Positions 15,114-22,068 of a DNA stretch of 25,941 nucleotides are shown piece after piece. The stretch is from Pseudobacillus lumedeiriae (GTDB lineage: Bacteria > Bacillota > Bacilli > Bacillales > Domibacillaceae): the NCBI RefSeq assembly GCF_044891285.1, contig NZ_JAUIYO010000023.1, positions 1 to 25,941 on the forward strand, read 5' to 3'. A model generated the notes under the pieces. It had not been told where the DNA came from, did not search any database, and saw only the letters and a program-made list of their open reading frames with translations. Position 1 is the stretch's first letter; each line of letters begins with the position of its first letter. Both the position numbers and the translations under genes were made by a program.

Positions 15114-16217
15114 TTACATCTCCCTCTCTGATACATCGGTAGATACTTCCGCAAATTCATAACTATTTTTACCATTATTTTTAGCCTGATACATGGATTC
15201 ATCAGCTTTTTTTATTAATACTGTGGCATCATTTCCATTTTGCGGATATAAAGAAATTCCAATACTAGATGTTACCTGGACTTTTTCCCCTAAAATATAG
15301 ATTGGTACGTTTAATTTCTTAATTATTTTATCTGCTATTAAACTCGAATCTTGCTTATTGGCTTCAGGCAGTAAAATAGTAAACTCATCTCCAGCTAATC
15401 GGGCAACAAAGTCATTATTCCTGACACAATCCTTTAAAAGAGCACTTACCCTTTTTAAAAGTTCATCTCCCGTATCATGACCTAAGTTATCATTTACCTT
15501 CTTAAATCCATCCAAATCAATAAACATCACAGCTAAATTAGTTTTATTTTTCTGTGAAAGAATTAGTGATTGTTCAAGTTTATCCATAAATGCTCTTCGA
15601 TTCGGTAATTTCGTTAATGTGTCTTGATAAACAAGCTTTTGTATCATATTCTCTTGTTTTTTTCTTTTAGTGATATCTCTTGCGATGAATTCTCTAGCAG
15701 ATACCCCTTCAAATTCAATACTAGTAGAGGTAATTTCAAGATCAATTAATTGACCATCTAATCTCTTAGCTTTAATTTGAAAATTTATTATTCTATCTTC
15801 ATTAAGCTTTTTCTTTATGAGGTTCAATTCTTCAGGAGTGTAATGTATGTAGTTTTTCCAGTTGTGATTAAGTAAATCGTTCATACTGTTTGCTCCCAGT
15901 AACCTAACACCAGCTTTGTTCGTAAAAATGATCTCTCCCCTTCTGTGAACAAATATGGCCTCTGGAAAACGTTCAATTAAATTTCGATAATGTTCTTCCT
16001 TTTCTTGATGTCTTTGGATTGCTTGTTTTCCTAATATGAAAACCCATAGAATCAATACAATCTGTACACAGGAACTTCCAGTGTCTAAGATGAATTCCCC
16101 AAACCCATCTTCTTTTATACGGAACAAACCTAAGATTTTTTCATCATATATGTCCAGTATGGCCATACATGTAATGAGAACTAAAATTAGCTTCATTTTT
16201 AAAGATATTTGTTTCAT
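15114..16217 (-). CDS. membrane PAS-GGDEF diguanylate cyclase
   Basis: This 367-residue protein has two transmembrane segments (about 8-23 and 48-66), a PAS domain (about 75-185) and a C-terminal GGDEF domain (about 195-360). The active loop is AGDEF (275-279), and the product-inhibition site RNND (266-269) stands five residues before it, the canonical I-site spacing. It should make c-di-GMP from two GTP at the membrane and be feedback-inhibited. A longer frame from 16295 would translate straight through a c-di-GMP-I riboswitch, so that start is rejected. The ATG at 16217 is chosen; AAAGGAGAG (16233-16241) is rather far from it, and an ATT start between them cannot be ruled out. It is the first gene of a pair with the GGDEF-EAL-PilZ gene. 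Confidence 0.9.
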   Translation of the reverse strand: MKQISLKMKLILVLITCMAILDIYDEKILGLFRIKEDGFGEFILDTGSSCVQIVLILWVFILGKQAIQRHQEKEEHYRNLIERFPEAIFVHRRGEIIFTNKAGVRLLGANSMNDLLNHNWKNYIHYTPEELNLIKKKLNEDRIINFQIKAKRLDGQLIDLEITSTSIEFEGVSAREFIARDITKRKKQENMIQKLVYQDTLTKLPNRRAFMDKLEQSLILSQKNKTNLAVMFIDLDGFKKVNDNLGHDTGDELLKRVSALLKDCVRNNDFVARLAGDEFTILLPEANKQDSSLIADKIIKKLNVPIYILGEKVQVTSSIGISLYPQNGNDATVLIKKADESMYQAKNNGKNSYEFAEVSTDVSEREM

Positions 16218-16232
16218 TTGCTTGAAAATAAT

Positions 16233-16241
16233 CTCTCCTTT
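16233..16241 (-). promoter_or_regulatory. ribosome binding site directly after the riboswitch
   Basis: AAAGGAGAG begins one or two bases after the aptamer's final GGGTTACC. This contact suggests that ligand binding changes access of ribosomes. The distance to the ATG at 16217 is long (about 15 bases), leaving the exact start uncertain. Confidence 0.6.
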
Positions 16242-16242
16242 C

Positions 16243-16320
16243 GGTAACCCAGCTGCCATAGCAAATGCCTTAGGCCTGTAGCTTTGCGTCATCACTTTTC
16301 AATGATTTTGCTATTTCGTG
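16243..16320 (-). ncRNA. c-di-GMP-I (GEMM) riboswitch upstream of the diguanylate cyclase
   Basis: On the minus strand a P2 hairpin ATCATT-GAAA-AGTGAT with a GNRA tetraloop is followed by the invariant GACGCAAAGC, then GGCCTAAGG, a short P3 arm and the 3' block ATGGCAGCTGGGTTACC. These are the conserved GEMM-I elements, in order and spacing. The 5' GCAAACC block is weakened to GCAAAAT. The aptamer sits between promoter and gene and binds the product of the enzyme it precedes, which fits feedback control. No terminator hairpin is seen; the site abuts the ribosome binding site. Confidence 0.88.
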
Positions 16321-16336
16321 GTTAGAATTAGACATA

Positions 16337-16365
16337 ATTCTACATTTTTCCCTATGTACTTACAA
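16337..16365 (-). promoter_or_regulatory. promoter of the diguanylate cyclase operon
   Basis: -35 TTGTAA (complement of 16360-16365), a 17-base spacer and -10 TAGAAT (complement of 16337-16342) form a good sigma-A-type promoter. Transcription would start near 16330, about ten bases before the riboswitch, which supports both calls. Confidence 0.65.
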
Positions 16366-16913
16366 AATTATATCACTTTTTTACTATTTTTATAGCATTA
16401 CCACAAAAATTTTTATGGTAAATTCATCCACCAAGCATTATCCTCCAAAATATCACAAATTAATTACTATTAATATTTATATAGCTAACCTCAGCTTTAA
16501 TACTATATGAACCCACCTTGATTTTCCGGCATAACGACTGTTCGTCTCACCTGTTTACATCAATGTAAAGACAACATTCTTGTGTCGGCTTAATAAATTA
16601 GATCTATATAGGATAGTTTCAGGGTTCTGACAATTTACAGCATGAAGATGCAAAAAACGGATTGTCCGGAAAGAAACCTCTCCACACAATCCGTTTTTAC
16701 CTTTCTTTAAACCGACGTTACATTCAATTAATACTAAACACATATCATAAAAACCAGGTGAGATCGCACGCGTAGCTATCTCAGTATCCGGCGAAGTCGG
16801 GGTCAATACTCTTGTGTTGTTCACTTATTTATTTTTATTCCCTCACAATTGTATGTTACGACTCTCCCACATGATAAAATAACCACTATAAGAGAAAAGC
16901 GATCAACTTGGAA
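16366..16913. other. 548-base gap: terminator and possible structured element
   Basis: Besides the terminator at 16652-16698 it holds two small hairpins, GAGAT...ATCTC at 16760-16782 and CCG-GCGAAGT-CGG at 16788-16800, in a locally GC-rich patch. No gene is supported; the minus-strand frame 16555-16824 runs through the terminator and has no recognisable character. Confidence 0.45.
16652..16698. terminator. bidirectional terminator
   Basis: AAAAACGGATTGT (16653-16665) pairs perfectly with ACAATCCGTTTTT (16686-16698) over a 20-base loop; each strand ends in a T-run. It could end leftward transcripts from the chemoreceptor gene or rightward ones from the left. No gene directly adjoins it. Confidence 0.75.
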
Positions 16914-17075
16914 GTGAAAAAATATGACTTAACAATCATTTACGATTATAAAGAGCATCCTGATATCCTATCTGGTCACTGCAACAATTGTGAGAATACC
17001 CCATTTAAAAGCCCGATGAAAAATAATATTTTCCTCAGAGAATGCTGTGAGTGCAACATGAAGAAAAGTATTTAA
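16914..17075 (+). CDS. small zinc-ribbon-like protein
   Basis: A 53-residue protein begins MKKYDLTIIYDYKEHPDI (GTG start) and continues through SGHCNNCENTPFKSPMKNN to IFLRECCECNMKKSI. Two CxxC pairs (CNNC and CCEC), about 18 residues apart, form a plausible four-cysteine zinc ribbon, often a nucleic-acid or protein-binding fold. The amino-acid pattern looks coding. The start is uncertain: GTG at 16914 has only a weak GGAAG very close to it, and TTG at 16908 is an alternative. It reads against the surrounding c-di-GMP genes. No family name is claimed. Confidence 0.6.
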   Translation: MKKYDLTIIYDYKEHPDILSGHCNNCENTPFKSPMKNNIFLRECCECNMKKSI

Positions 17076-17176
17076 CCTTTGATAAACAGTAAATGTTGAG
17101 TAAACAATAAATAGCCAGCCTCCGCCTATATAATAGTACTTGTTCTCCTTATTTTGATGATTGATAATCTATCTTT

Positions 17177-17986
17177 TTATTTAGCAACCTTCTCAAAGTC
17201 TTCAATGTTTTTATTGAATGTAGATTGAGTTTCTATGATTGTTTCTTGCAAAACATCTGTTATTTCACTAACTCTTTCTACTTCCTTTATGATACTTTCT
17301 ACATTCGAATCCACATTTTTAATGGCATGATCAACATTGCCAGCCAATCTCCGTACTTCATCAGCTACAACTTTAAAGCCTCTTCCATGTTCCCCTACCC
17401 GAGCAGCTTCAATGGCTGCATTTAAGGCCAGCATATTTGTTTGAGAAGAAATACTGCGTATAGTTTTAGATACTTCACTGATGAGATCCGTTTGTTTTTT
17501 TAATGATTCAATGGCTTGTAGTTTTTCATTGGAATTTGCAACAACTATATTTACTAGCTCTGTAGGCATATCTTTCAATTGAGAAATGATTTTCTTCGTA
17601 TGATTTTCACGTTCCGTAATATTAGTTGCGATTTTAAGAATTCCATTCACTTTACCTTCTTCATTCCGCACTGGAATATAAGTAGCTTCCAGCCAAAGTA
17701 AATTCCTTTCTTTGTCGACTCTTTGAATTTTTTCTTGGAACTTCTCCCCTTCACTGAGATTATTCCATAGCTCTACATATTTTTCACTGCTTCTAAATTC
17801 CATCGTGCAGAACCGTTCATGTCGCATATTCTTCATCTCATTAACTGTATAGCCCAAAGTCTTTGCAAAATTTTCATTTACCCAAATCACTTCTCTGTTT
17901 AAATTGAATTCTATCATGGCTAAATTTGACTCTAACGCAACTAAAACGGATGTTTCATCTAATACTTGAGTACTTGTACTAATCAT
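17177..17986 (-). CDS. soluble PAS-domain methyl-accepting chemotaxis protein
   Basis: This 269-residue protein has no transmembrane helix. A PAS domain (about 12-127, with IEFNLNREVIWVNENFAKTL and ILKIATNITERE) is followed by a short chemoreceptor signalling domain. The hairpin tip is clear: QTNMLALNAAIEAARVGEHG, then RGFKVVADEVRRLA (about 182-215), the CheA/CheW-binding region. The C-terminal coiled coil is shorter than in full receptors. It may report an internal signal such as redox or oxygen to the flagellar switch. A frame from 18031 would run through a c-di-GMP riboswitch; the ATG at 17986, with GAGGG seven bases upstream, is the true start. Its expression is thus tied to c-di-GMP. Confidence 0.88.
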   Translation of the reverse strand: MISTSTQVLDETSVLVALESNLAMIEFNLNREVIWVNENFAKTLGYTVNEMKNMRHERFCTMEFRSSEKYVELWNNLSEGEKFQEKIQRVDKERNLLWLEATYIPVRNEEGKVNGILKIATNITERENHTKKIISQLKDMPTELVNIVVANSNEKLQAIESLKKQTDLISEVSKTIRSISSQTNMLALNAAIEAARVGEHGRGFKVVADEVRRLAGNVDHAIKNVDSNVESIIKEVERVSEITDVLQETIIETQSTFNKNIEDFEKVAK

Positions 17987-17995
17987 TCGTTTATC

Positions 17996-18009
17996 CCTCA
18001 TTCTAGAGG
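17996..18009 (-). promoter_or_regulatory. possible ribosome-binding-site sequestering hairpin
   Basis: CCTC (last bases of the aptamer) can pair with GAGG of the chemoreceptor's ribosome binding site around TAGAAT. Pairing would hide the site and compete with aptamer folding, giving a translational switch. The stem is only four pairs, so this is a suggestion. Confidence 0.4.
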
Positions 18010-18090
18010 CAGCCCAGCCATCATAATCCATTTGATTTTAGACCCGTCGGCTTTGCGCCCTGACCTTTCGATCAGTTTGCTTTTCACATT
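18008..18090 (-). ncRNA. c-di-GMP-I (GEMM) riboswitch upstream of the chemoreceptor
   Basis: The minus strand reads GCAAAC, a hairpin TGATC-GAAA-GGTCA with GNRA tetraloop, then GGGCGCAAAGCC, GACGGGTCTAA, a P3 arm (AATC/GATT) and the 3' block ATGATGGCTGGGCTGCC. All GEMM-I elements are present, in order. A TATAAT lies just upstream (complement of 18110-18115) as a likely -10, with no clear -35. The ribosome binding site of the chemoreceptor starts within ten bases of the aptamer end, so translational control is likely. Confidence 0.92.
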
Positions 18091-18283
18091 TTTAGTAAGT
18101 AATAGTTATATTATACTTTTTTCCTTAGTGTAGCGTAGTGTTTTATGAGTAATAAAAAGTACTTAATGGCTGAAATCAGTAATGTTGCATAGTAGAAAGA
18201 AGGCTAGTAAACATAGTATTTAGTATGATGAAGAACAAAACACCGTACAGACAGCCTAAATTAGAGAATGAAAGTGCGTAAAT

Positions 18284-18318
18284 AGAGACCCTAGGAAAAT
18301 CGCTAGAGTCTCTTTCTT
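18284..18318. terminator. bidirectional terminator after yjfB copy 1
   Basis: AGAGAC-C-CTAG pairs with CTAG-A-GTCTCT (one mismatch) around GAAAATCG. The plus strand continues TTCTT; the minus strand continues into ATTTA. It lies 35 bases beyond the stop of yjfB at 18353, so it ends the leftward coiled-coil/yjfB pair. Confidence 0.65.
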
Positions 18319-18352
18319 CTAGTGTAATGGATGGGCTGATATCCATCACTCT

Positions 18353-18553
18353 CTATAATTTCACATCAATGTTCCCACCCAAATGCGGCTGGGCAGCACG
18401 TTGGATAGCTGTGGCATCCGCAGTACTCATCAACTTCTGGAGAGCTTCGCCTTGCTGTTTCGCATCTCCCATTGCCATTTTCATGACTGACATCGAAGCC
18501 TGCTGCTGGACTTGTCCTTGACTTAACGCGATTGACATAAGTGCGATATCCAT
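18353..18553 (-). CDS. YjfB family putative motility protein, copy 1
   Basis: This 66-residue protein begins MDIALMSIALSQGQVQQQAS and ends AAQPHLGGNIDVKL, the two signature ends of the YjfB family. In B. subtilis yjfB belongs to the sigma-D motility regulon; its function is unknown. The ATG follows AAAGGTGGTG. It lies 21 bases downstream of the 79-residue coiled-coil gene, and the same pair occurs at 23741-24202. A third, truncated copy is at 12734-12853. Confidence 0.88.
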   Translation of the reverse strand: MDIALMSIALSQGQVQQQASMSVMKMAMGDAKQQGEALQKLMSTADATAIQRAAQPHLGGNIDVKL

Positions 18554-18574
18554 AGAAACACCACCTTTCTTTTA

Positions 18575-18814
18575 CTAATGAACAACCGATTGCAACTGCT
18601 GTTCTAGGGAATGAACTTCCTGTTTCAAAGTGTTTAATTGACCGTTCAACTTATCAATTTCTAATGACGTAAGCTCATGATCACGAGCGTATTCAGCTAG
18701 TTCTTTCATTTCATACAGCTTTTCCTCTATCGCTTCTAAGATGCCGTCTTGCTTCTTGCACCATTCGATCTGTTCTTCTAGAAACTTTTTATGATCCTGT
18801 TCATCCTTATTCAT
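18575..18814 (-). CDS. 79-residue coiled-coil protein, copy 1
   Basis: A charged helical protein with no membrane segment: MNKDEQDHKKFLEEQIEWCK, then heptad-like runs through LYEMKELAEYARDHELTSLE to LNTLKQEVHSLEQQLQSVV. It is almost certainly a coiled coil. No family is recognised. The ATG follows GACAGGAGGAAACTAG. It is always first in the pair with yjfB, so co-transcription is likely, which hints at a motility-linked role. Copy 2 at 23963-24202 differs at only a few residues. Remnants lie at 7733-7783 and 23128-23246. Confidence 0.8.
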   Translation of the reverse strand: MNKDEQDHKKFLEEQIEWCKKQDGILEAIEEKLYEMKELAEYARDHELTSLEIDKLNGQLNTLKQEVHSLEQQLQSVVH

Positions 18815-18993
18815 CTAGTTTCCTCCTGTCAAACAGCTTTTTATGGTGATTATGAAAGATGGCCTGCTGGATCGAGTGGTGACAATGACTGCTTTTTTCG
18901 ATTAAGCCACTACCATTTATGCTTCTTGAAAAACTCTGTGGATCATTCCTGTGAAACAAGATTTTCCGAGAAGCGACACCGGAACTACCGTGG
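18815..18993 (+). repeat. dispersed repeat, copy C
   Basis: It starts at the ribosome binding site of the coiled-coil gene and runs through CAAACAGC, GGCCTGCTGGATCGA, TCGATTAAGCCACTACCATT and CTGTGAAACAAGATTTTCCG to a degraded core, GAGAAGCGACACCGGA. It ends about 20 bases before ptuB. The upstream part is presumably the leader of the coiled-coil/yjfB transcript. Confidence 0.75.
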
Positions 18994-19013
18994 CCTCTAG
19001 AAGATACCTTTTA

Positions 19014-19667
19014 TTATAAGTAGGTGTTGATCAATTGCTTAATATAGGAAGAATAATCTGCCTCTTCATTAGCAAATTCCATTATATAATCTTTATAAAA
19101 AATTTCATCTTTTGGACTTGGCGTTAATTTTGTTTGAACGATTAGTTTCATGACTTGTTCTTTTATTCTATTTCTAGATTTAACAAGTGATTCCCTATTC
19201 AAATCAGCATGTTCAATTGTTGTTTTCCCCCTACCGCTTTTCGCAACAATTTCACCTGTTATTACATCAAATTCAATAAAATCAGCTGGATCCTCTATCG
19301 CTGGATCAATAATCGGGTTTCCATCATTCCATTTGTTCCCTTTTGCCATATTACATTTTTGACAGCACCAGTGCAAATTATTCCAACTGTATATTAAATG
19401 ATGAAATCGAGGATCGGCTTTAGGTTTAAGGTGCTCAATATGTTCATAGCTGGCAGTGCCTATCCCATACTCACAGTAACAGCATTTAGCCTTATACATT
19501 TTTTCTAAAGCACTTCTGACATCTTGTTGGTTATATTTATTTTTATAGGAATCTGTAACTTTGCTAAATTTCCCCTTGTCTTTAACTTGTGAAAGCAATT
19601 CTTGTGTCCATGTGTTCCCATTTACTTTTAAACTATCAGGAGTATTAGTCCGCTTAACCTTCCTCAT
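19014..19667 (-). CDS. ptuB: Septu-type HNH endonuclease PtuB (TIGR02646-like)
   Basis: This 217-residue protein has the HNH fold of PtuB. CCYC (62-65) and CCQKC (101-105) supply the zinc-binding CxxC pairs. YEHIEHLKPK (74-83) carries the catalytic His region, and YSWNNLHWCCQKCNMAKGNKW the Asn and second half of the motif. The following DPAIEDPADFIEFD is typical of TIGR02646 proteins. In Septu, PtuA and PtuB form a complex that cuts nucleic acid during phage infection. Its ATG lies 14 bases inside the end of ptuA (ATGGAGAATAATG), so translation is coupled. No reverse transcriptase is nearby, so this is not the retron-linked form. No key residue looks lost. Confidence 0.85.
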   Translation of the reverse strand: MRKVKRTNTPDSLKVNGNTWTQELLSQVKDKGKFSKVTDSYKNKYNQQDVRSALEKMYKAKCCYCEYGIGTASYEHIEHLKPKADPRFHHLIYSWNNLHWCCQKCNMAKGNKWNDGNPIIDPAIEDPADFIEFDVITGEIVAKSGRGKTTIEHADLNRESLVKSRNRIKEQVMKLIVQTKLTPSPKDEIFYKDYIMEFANEEADYSSYIKQLINTYL

Positions 19668-20997
19668 TATTCTCCATCTCCGTTACTTTATCCCCTATTG
19701 CATTCAACTTTGCCAAAGTTACTGCTGGATCATCTTCAGGAAGCGTACGATATAATCTCTTTGTGATTAACTCAAGTATATTCTCTTCCTTTTGGGTAAG
19801 CTCCCCTTTTAATTTTTTTGAATAAAGTCTCTGTACTTCTTCAACTTCTTTTTGTACGGTGGGGACTCTCGTAAATGTTCCCATTATGTTTGTTAAGATA
19901 TCTTCAACAAGCCACCCAAAGGGACTATGTTGATTTTCATCAACTATACTTCCTTCTTCTTCGTATAAACGTATGATTTCTCCTTTTTCACATGAGGATA
20001 TAACGATAGGCGCATGTGTAGTTGCAATAAATTGCACTTTTGGAAAAGTTCGCTTTAAATCCTCTACTATTTTCCATTGCCATTTAGGATGCAGATGCAA
20101 ATCTATTTCATCAATCAAAACAATTCCCGGTGTTTCTTTGACCGCATACTCTTTTAACTGTGGGTTTAAAATGGACATTCTAAAAGCTAAATCTGCGACC
20201 ATTCCTATTACACTTCTATATCCAGCACTCATTAAGCGAAGGGGGATCGAATCATCACCTAATTCCACAATTACTTCTTCCTCCTCAAAATCATACATAA
20301 TGCTTACACGTTCTCCTTCTCCAACAAGGCCTTTCATAAATTCTTCAACAGCTCCTATGGTAGCTTCAAGTTCACCTATTCTTTTTTGTTTTTGGACTTT
20401 AATCATTGTCATTCTTCTTAACCAGTTAACAAATAATTTTATATTTGATTCAGCATCCAAACAATCCGTATATCCAATAAATCTCGATAGTTCTTGTCGT
20501 TCAAAAGGATCTACCCATTTATTTTTCTTTTGAGAGAATAACCTTCCAGCACTCTGATAGGATATGAGAGGTAAAATAACATTATGGTTTTTCTCATTAA
20601 TAATTTGCTTCTGCATATCACCGGCATAGGCTATAATTTCTTTTGCGTGCAGACGAGTTGTTTTCCCGTTTATCGTTTCAATGGATCTTTTCCATGTAAA
20701 CTTTCTTTCATCGATCACTCCAGTACAACTTACCGAGCATGGTAATTGCTTTTCGGGTGTAACAGTCGCATCCCCTACCCTATCCCACTCCTTCCGAACT
20801 TCCTCGGAGGATATGTTACGAGTAGAAACCCCATCGACTCCCGCTAAAAACCCTCCTAATCCAACACTCAAAGCTTCTAAAACAGAAGTCTTTCCAGTTC
20901 CATTGTCGCCTATAATTAAAGTAAAACGATCATTGAATGTAAAATTACGATATTTAAAACTCTTAAAGTTTTCTATGCTCATTATTTTTATATTCAT
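19654..20997 (-). CDS. ptuA: Septu-type AAA/ABC-like ATPase PtuA
   Basis: This 447-residue SMC/ABC-like ATPase has Walker A GDNGTGKTS (30-38). A coiled-coil region lies in the middle, the signature-like MSAGYRSVIG is near residue 250, and Walker B IVLIDEIDLHLHP is near 300, followed by the switch His in IATTHAPIVISS. This layout is that of overcoming-lysogenisation-like and PtuA ATPases. Paired with an HNH protein of PtuB type it is a Septu defence system: the ATPase is thought to sense infection and license the nuclease. The ATG follows GAGAGGAGAGGCACA, and a clear promoter is at 21046-21074. The pair stands between dispersed-repeat copies C and D, as a compact cargo unit. Confidence 0.85.
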   Translation of the reverse strand: MNIKIMSIENFKSFKYRNFTFNDRFTLIIGDNGTGKTSVLEALSVGLGGFLAGVDGVSTRNISSEEVRKEWDRVGDATVTPEKQLPCSVSCTGVIDERKFTWKRSIETINGKTTRLHAKEIIAYAGDMQKQIINEKNHNVILPLISYQSAGRLFSQKKNKWVDPFERQELSRFIGYTDCLDAESNIKLFVNWLRRMTMIKVQKQKRIGELEATIGAVEEFMKGLVGEGERVSIMYDFEEEEVIVELGDDSIPLRLMSAGYRSVIGMVADLAFRMSILNPQLKEYAVKETPGIVLIDEIDLHLHPKWQWKIVEDLKRTFPKVQFIATTHAPIVISSCEKGEIIRLYEEEGSIVDENQHSPFGWLVEDILTNIMGTFTRVPTVQKEVEEVQRLYSKKLKGELTQKEENILELITKRLYRTLPEDDPAVTLAKLNAIGDKVTEMENNEEG

Positions 20998-21045
20998 TGT
21001 GCCTCTCCTCTCATCTAGCTTCCCATAAACAACATATGTATTTTT

Positions 21046-21074
21046 ATTATAATGCCTTTATTATCAGCTTTGAA
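21046..21074 (-). promoter_or_regulatory. promoter of the Septu operon
   Basis: -35 TTCAAA (complement of 21069-21074), a 17-base spacer and a perfect -10 TATAAT (complement of 21046-21051) lie about 50 bases before the ptuA start. The module carries its own promoter, as expected for a mobile defence gene pair. Confidence 0.65.
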
Positions 21075-21105
21075 ATAATATTCATTTTTTATACATTCTA
21101 CTAGG

Positions 21106-21190
21106 CATCTTCTAATTCGACTAAGCCAATATTATTTGTGTTGCTTGAAAAAAACTGTGAAATAAGATTTTTCGAGGAGTGGCAGCACCT
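21106..21190 (+). repeat. dispersed repeat, copy D
   Basis: GCATCTTCTAATTCGAC, TAAGCCAATATTATTTGTG, CTGTGAAATAAGATTTTTCG and AGGAGTGGCAGCACC match copies A and C. It carries no coiled-coil or yjfB remnant. It separates the Septu pair from the HNH/HTH module; the rest of the gap up to 21333 holds nothing recognisable. Confidence 0.75.
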
Positions 21191-21333
21191 ATTACACTTT
21201 AATGCATTACACTTTGGCTAGATGGGGAGACTGGCCTCCGGTTTTGGTAAATAGCGGAAACATTTTCACACAAAAATATTGGCGGTATCACATATTATCA
21301 CTAACGATATTTACTATACAATCAACTATTTCA

Positions 21334-21885
21334 CTAAAGATTTTCTTCTTCATTTCTTATATATTCTGCTATAGCAGCGATTACTGTTGAAACAGTTATT
21401 TCAATACCACCTCTTGACTGATTTACATGAATTCCCAGATCATCCTCAATAAGATTCCATAACTTTTTTGTTTTTATAAGATCGTTTATTAGTTTGATCT
21501 TATCCTGAAGTTCATAATTTCTTATTTCCTTCATTACTAATTCATAAAAGTTTTTACTATGGTTTTGTTTACTTGTCCATTGTAAAAAAGCTTCCCTAGA
21601 TTTTGTATTTGGTGCTTTATCATGACATTCTGCACACATTAGAAATAAATTTTCCACTTCATCACTTCCACCAAATTGCCTAGGGATAATGTGGCACCTT
21701 TGCAACGGTACTCTATTCCAATTTCTGATTATCTCCTTCCTACTTGCTCGAGGATTTTTAATATCATATTTATCTCCCCAATACTTCCGACATGACCAAC
21801 AACTTGGCTCTGCCCAATCAAAACAGTTTTTATGGAGCCAATTCATCCAATGTTCAAATATCTTTGCTTTAGATGGCATTGTCAA
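21334..21885 (-). CDS. HNH endonuclease family protein
   Basis: This 183-residue protein has a Cys pair CWSCRKYWG (about 29-37), then the HNH core RCHIIPRQFGGSDEVENLFL, then MCAECHDKAPN (about 69-99). Catalytic His, the Asn of the central helix and the zinc pairs CxxC/CxxCH are all present, so it should be an active nuclease. The C-terminal ~80 residues are helical and not recognised. The TTG start follows a strong AAAGGGGGG six bases upstream; an ATG two codons on is the alternative. It diverges from the HTH gene at 22069. It is not the PtuB type and has no ATPase partner, so its role (restriction-like, defence, toxin) is open. Confidence 0.8.
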   Translation of the reverse strand: MTMPSKAKIFEHWMNWLHKNCFDWAEPSCWSCRKYWGDKYDIKNPRASRKEIIRNWNRVPLQRCHIIPRQFGGSDEVENLFLMCAECHDKAPNTKSREAFLQWTSKQNHSKNFYELVMKEIRNYELQDKIKLINDLIKTKKLWNLIEDDLGIHVNQSRGGIEITVSTVIAAIAEYIRNEEENL

Positions 21886-21990
21886 TTTAATCCCCCCTTT
21901 GATTATTTAGTTATTAACTAAGGTCTTTTACCATATTATGAATTTCTAGAATGAAATATTTAACCTTCTCTCCGTCGTCTAACTTGAAAT

Positions 21991-22029
21991 TTGACTTCAA
22001 TAATTTGTATTGATACAATACAAATTATT
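21991..22029 (+). promoter_or_regulatory. promoter with overlapping palindromic operator of the HTH gene
   Basis: -35 TTGACT (21991-21996), a 17-base spacer and -10 TACAAT (22014-22019) form a strong sigma-A-type promoter. A perfect 13-bp inverted repeat, AATAATTTGTATT / AATACAAATTATT (21999-22011 and 22017-22029, 5-base loop), covers spacer, -10 and start site. Further TTGTAT/ATACAA half-sites follow at 22033-22050. Position suggests repression by a dimeric regulator, most simply the HTH protein encoded downstream. Confidence 0.65.
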
Positions 22030-22068
22030 AATTGTATTACAACTATACAATATCAGGGGGAGAGCAGA

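Noticed and set aside
18880..18930. Possible sigma-D promoter (TAAA...CGA) in the leader of the coiled-coil/yjfB units
   Set aside because: The spacing is about 13 bases, shorter than usual, and the -10 part is not conserved among copies A, C and D.
19014..20997. Retron Ec78-type system
   Set aside because: The ATPase/HNH pair fits, but no reverse transcriptase or msr/msd-like structured region is adjacent.
21202..21390. 62-residue plus-strand frame between copy D and the HNH gene
   Set aside because: No ribosome binding site and it ends inside the HNH gene on the other strand; the translation is not recognisable.
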